Assembly: GCA_036733345.1 (NCBI GenBank)
Contig: DAINAR010000015.1
Location: forward strand, 1-62,245
Length of the DNA: 62,245 nt
Origin: JAFGMQ01 sp036733345
GTDB taxonomy: Bacteria > Desulfobacterota > DSM-4660 > Desulfatiglandales > Desulfatiglandaceae
Direction of reading: 5' to 3'
The notes under the pieces were generated by a model that searched no databases, was not told the DNA's origin, and saw only the letters and a list, made by a program, of their open reading frames with translations. Position numbers and translations under genes: made by a program. Each line of letters starts with the position of its first letter. Position 1 is the first letter of the stretch. Of this stretch, positions 62,227-62,245 are shown in pieces.

Positions 62227-62245
62227 ATGAAAACAGCCAAAATAA
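62227..62245 (+). CDS. Start of a gene, possibly a VapB-type antitoxin (cut by the window end)
   Basis: Only MKTAKI is visible before the window ends. VapB antitoxins often start MKTAK followed by NGRSQAVRLP, so that is a guess worth testing; the strong ribosome site and -10 support a real gene. Six residues cannot fix the family. Confidence 0.35.

Overview
The window reads as a chromosomal segment of an anaerobic Gram-negative bacterium, most likely an uncultured member of the Desulfobacterota (former Deltaproteobacteria). This is inferred from gene content: an Nfn-type bifurcating transhydrogenase pair, a PyrD/PyrK dihydroorotate dehydrogenase, a sigma-54 regulator next to a GcvH-like protein, a large eukaryote-like glycogen gene set, lipoproteins, and many dispersed short palindromic repeats. 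No rRNA, tRNA or CRISPR array was seen.

Layout. 1-4.9 kb: a methyltransferase, then on the minus strand an AzgA-type purine permease with a nucleoside-phosphorylase-like protein, and ElbB. 5.4-24.6 kb: a plus-strand housekeeping run, yjbQ, phoH-like, 7TM-HD (PgpH-like), ybeY, pdxJ, acpS, a CBS protein, tsaE, lysC, tsaD, DUF2062, rsmA, panC, metK, ahcY, then a family 5 substrate-binding protein with two ABC permeases but no ATPase genes. 24.7-30.6 kb (minus): an RsbRD-like protein, a GcvH-like Cys-rich protein, an archaemetzincin and an NtrC-type two-component pair. A consensus sigma-54 promoter and an upstream dyad sit directly before the GcvH-like gene, so this block looks like a self-contained regulated system and is the best candidate here for undescribed biology. 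31.6-41.4 kb: NfnAB, a Ca2+/cation exchanger, a VWA protein with four internal repeats, FxsA, an alpha/beta hydrolase and pyrDK. 41.6-53 kb: a glycogen cluster (bifunctional debranching enzyme, small glycogen-binding protein, phosphorylase, synthase, branching enzyme), without glgC. 53.6-57.2 kb: a MoxR/DUF58/DUF4129 operon. 57.2-62.2 kb: an accessory tail with two lipoproteins, a 512-bp direct repeat carrying truncated IS30-type transposase starts, and between the copies a GC-richer insert with a MaoC-like gene and a cut-off TetR gene.

How the genes work together. metK and ahcY form the SAM/SAH cycle. tsaE and tsaD act in the same tRNA t6A pathway. phoH-like, ybeY and rsmA concern RNA or ribosome maturation. 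pdxJ supplies the PLP that glycogen phosphorylase needs. Glycogen synthesis and breakdown genes are packed with overlaps that suggest translational coupling. Several intergenic regions hold MITE-like or palindromic repeats, and two decayed, mutually similar fragments flank NfnAB.
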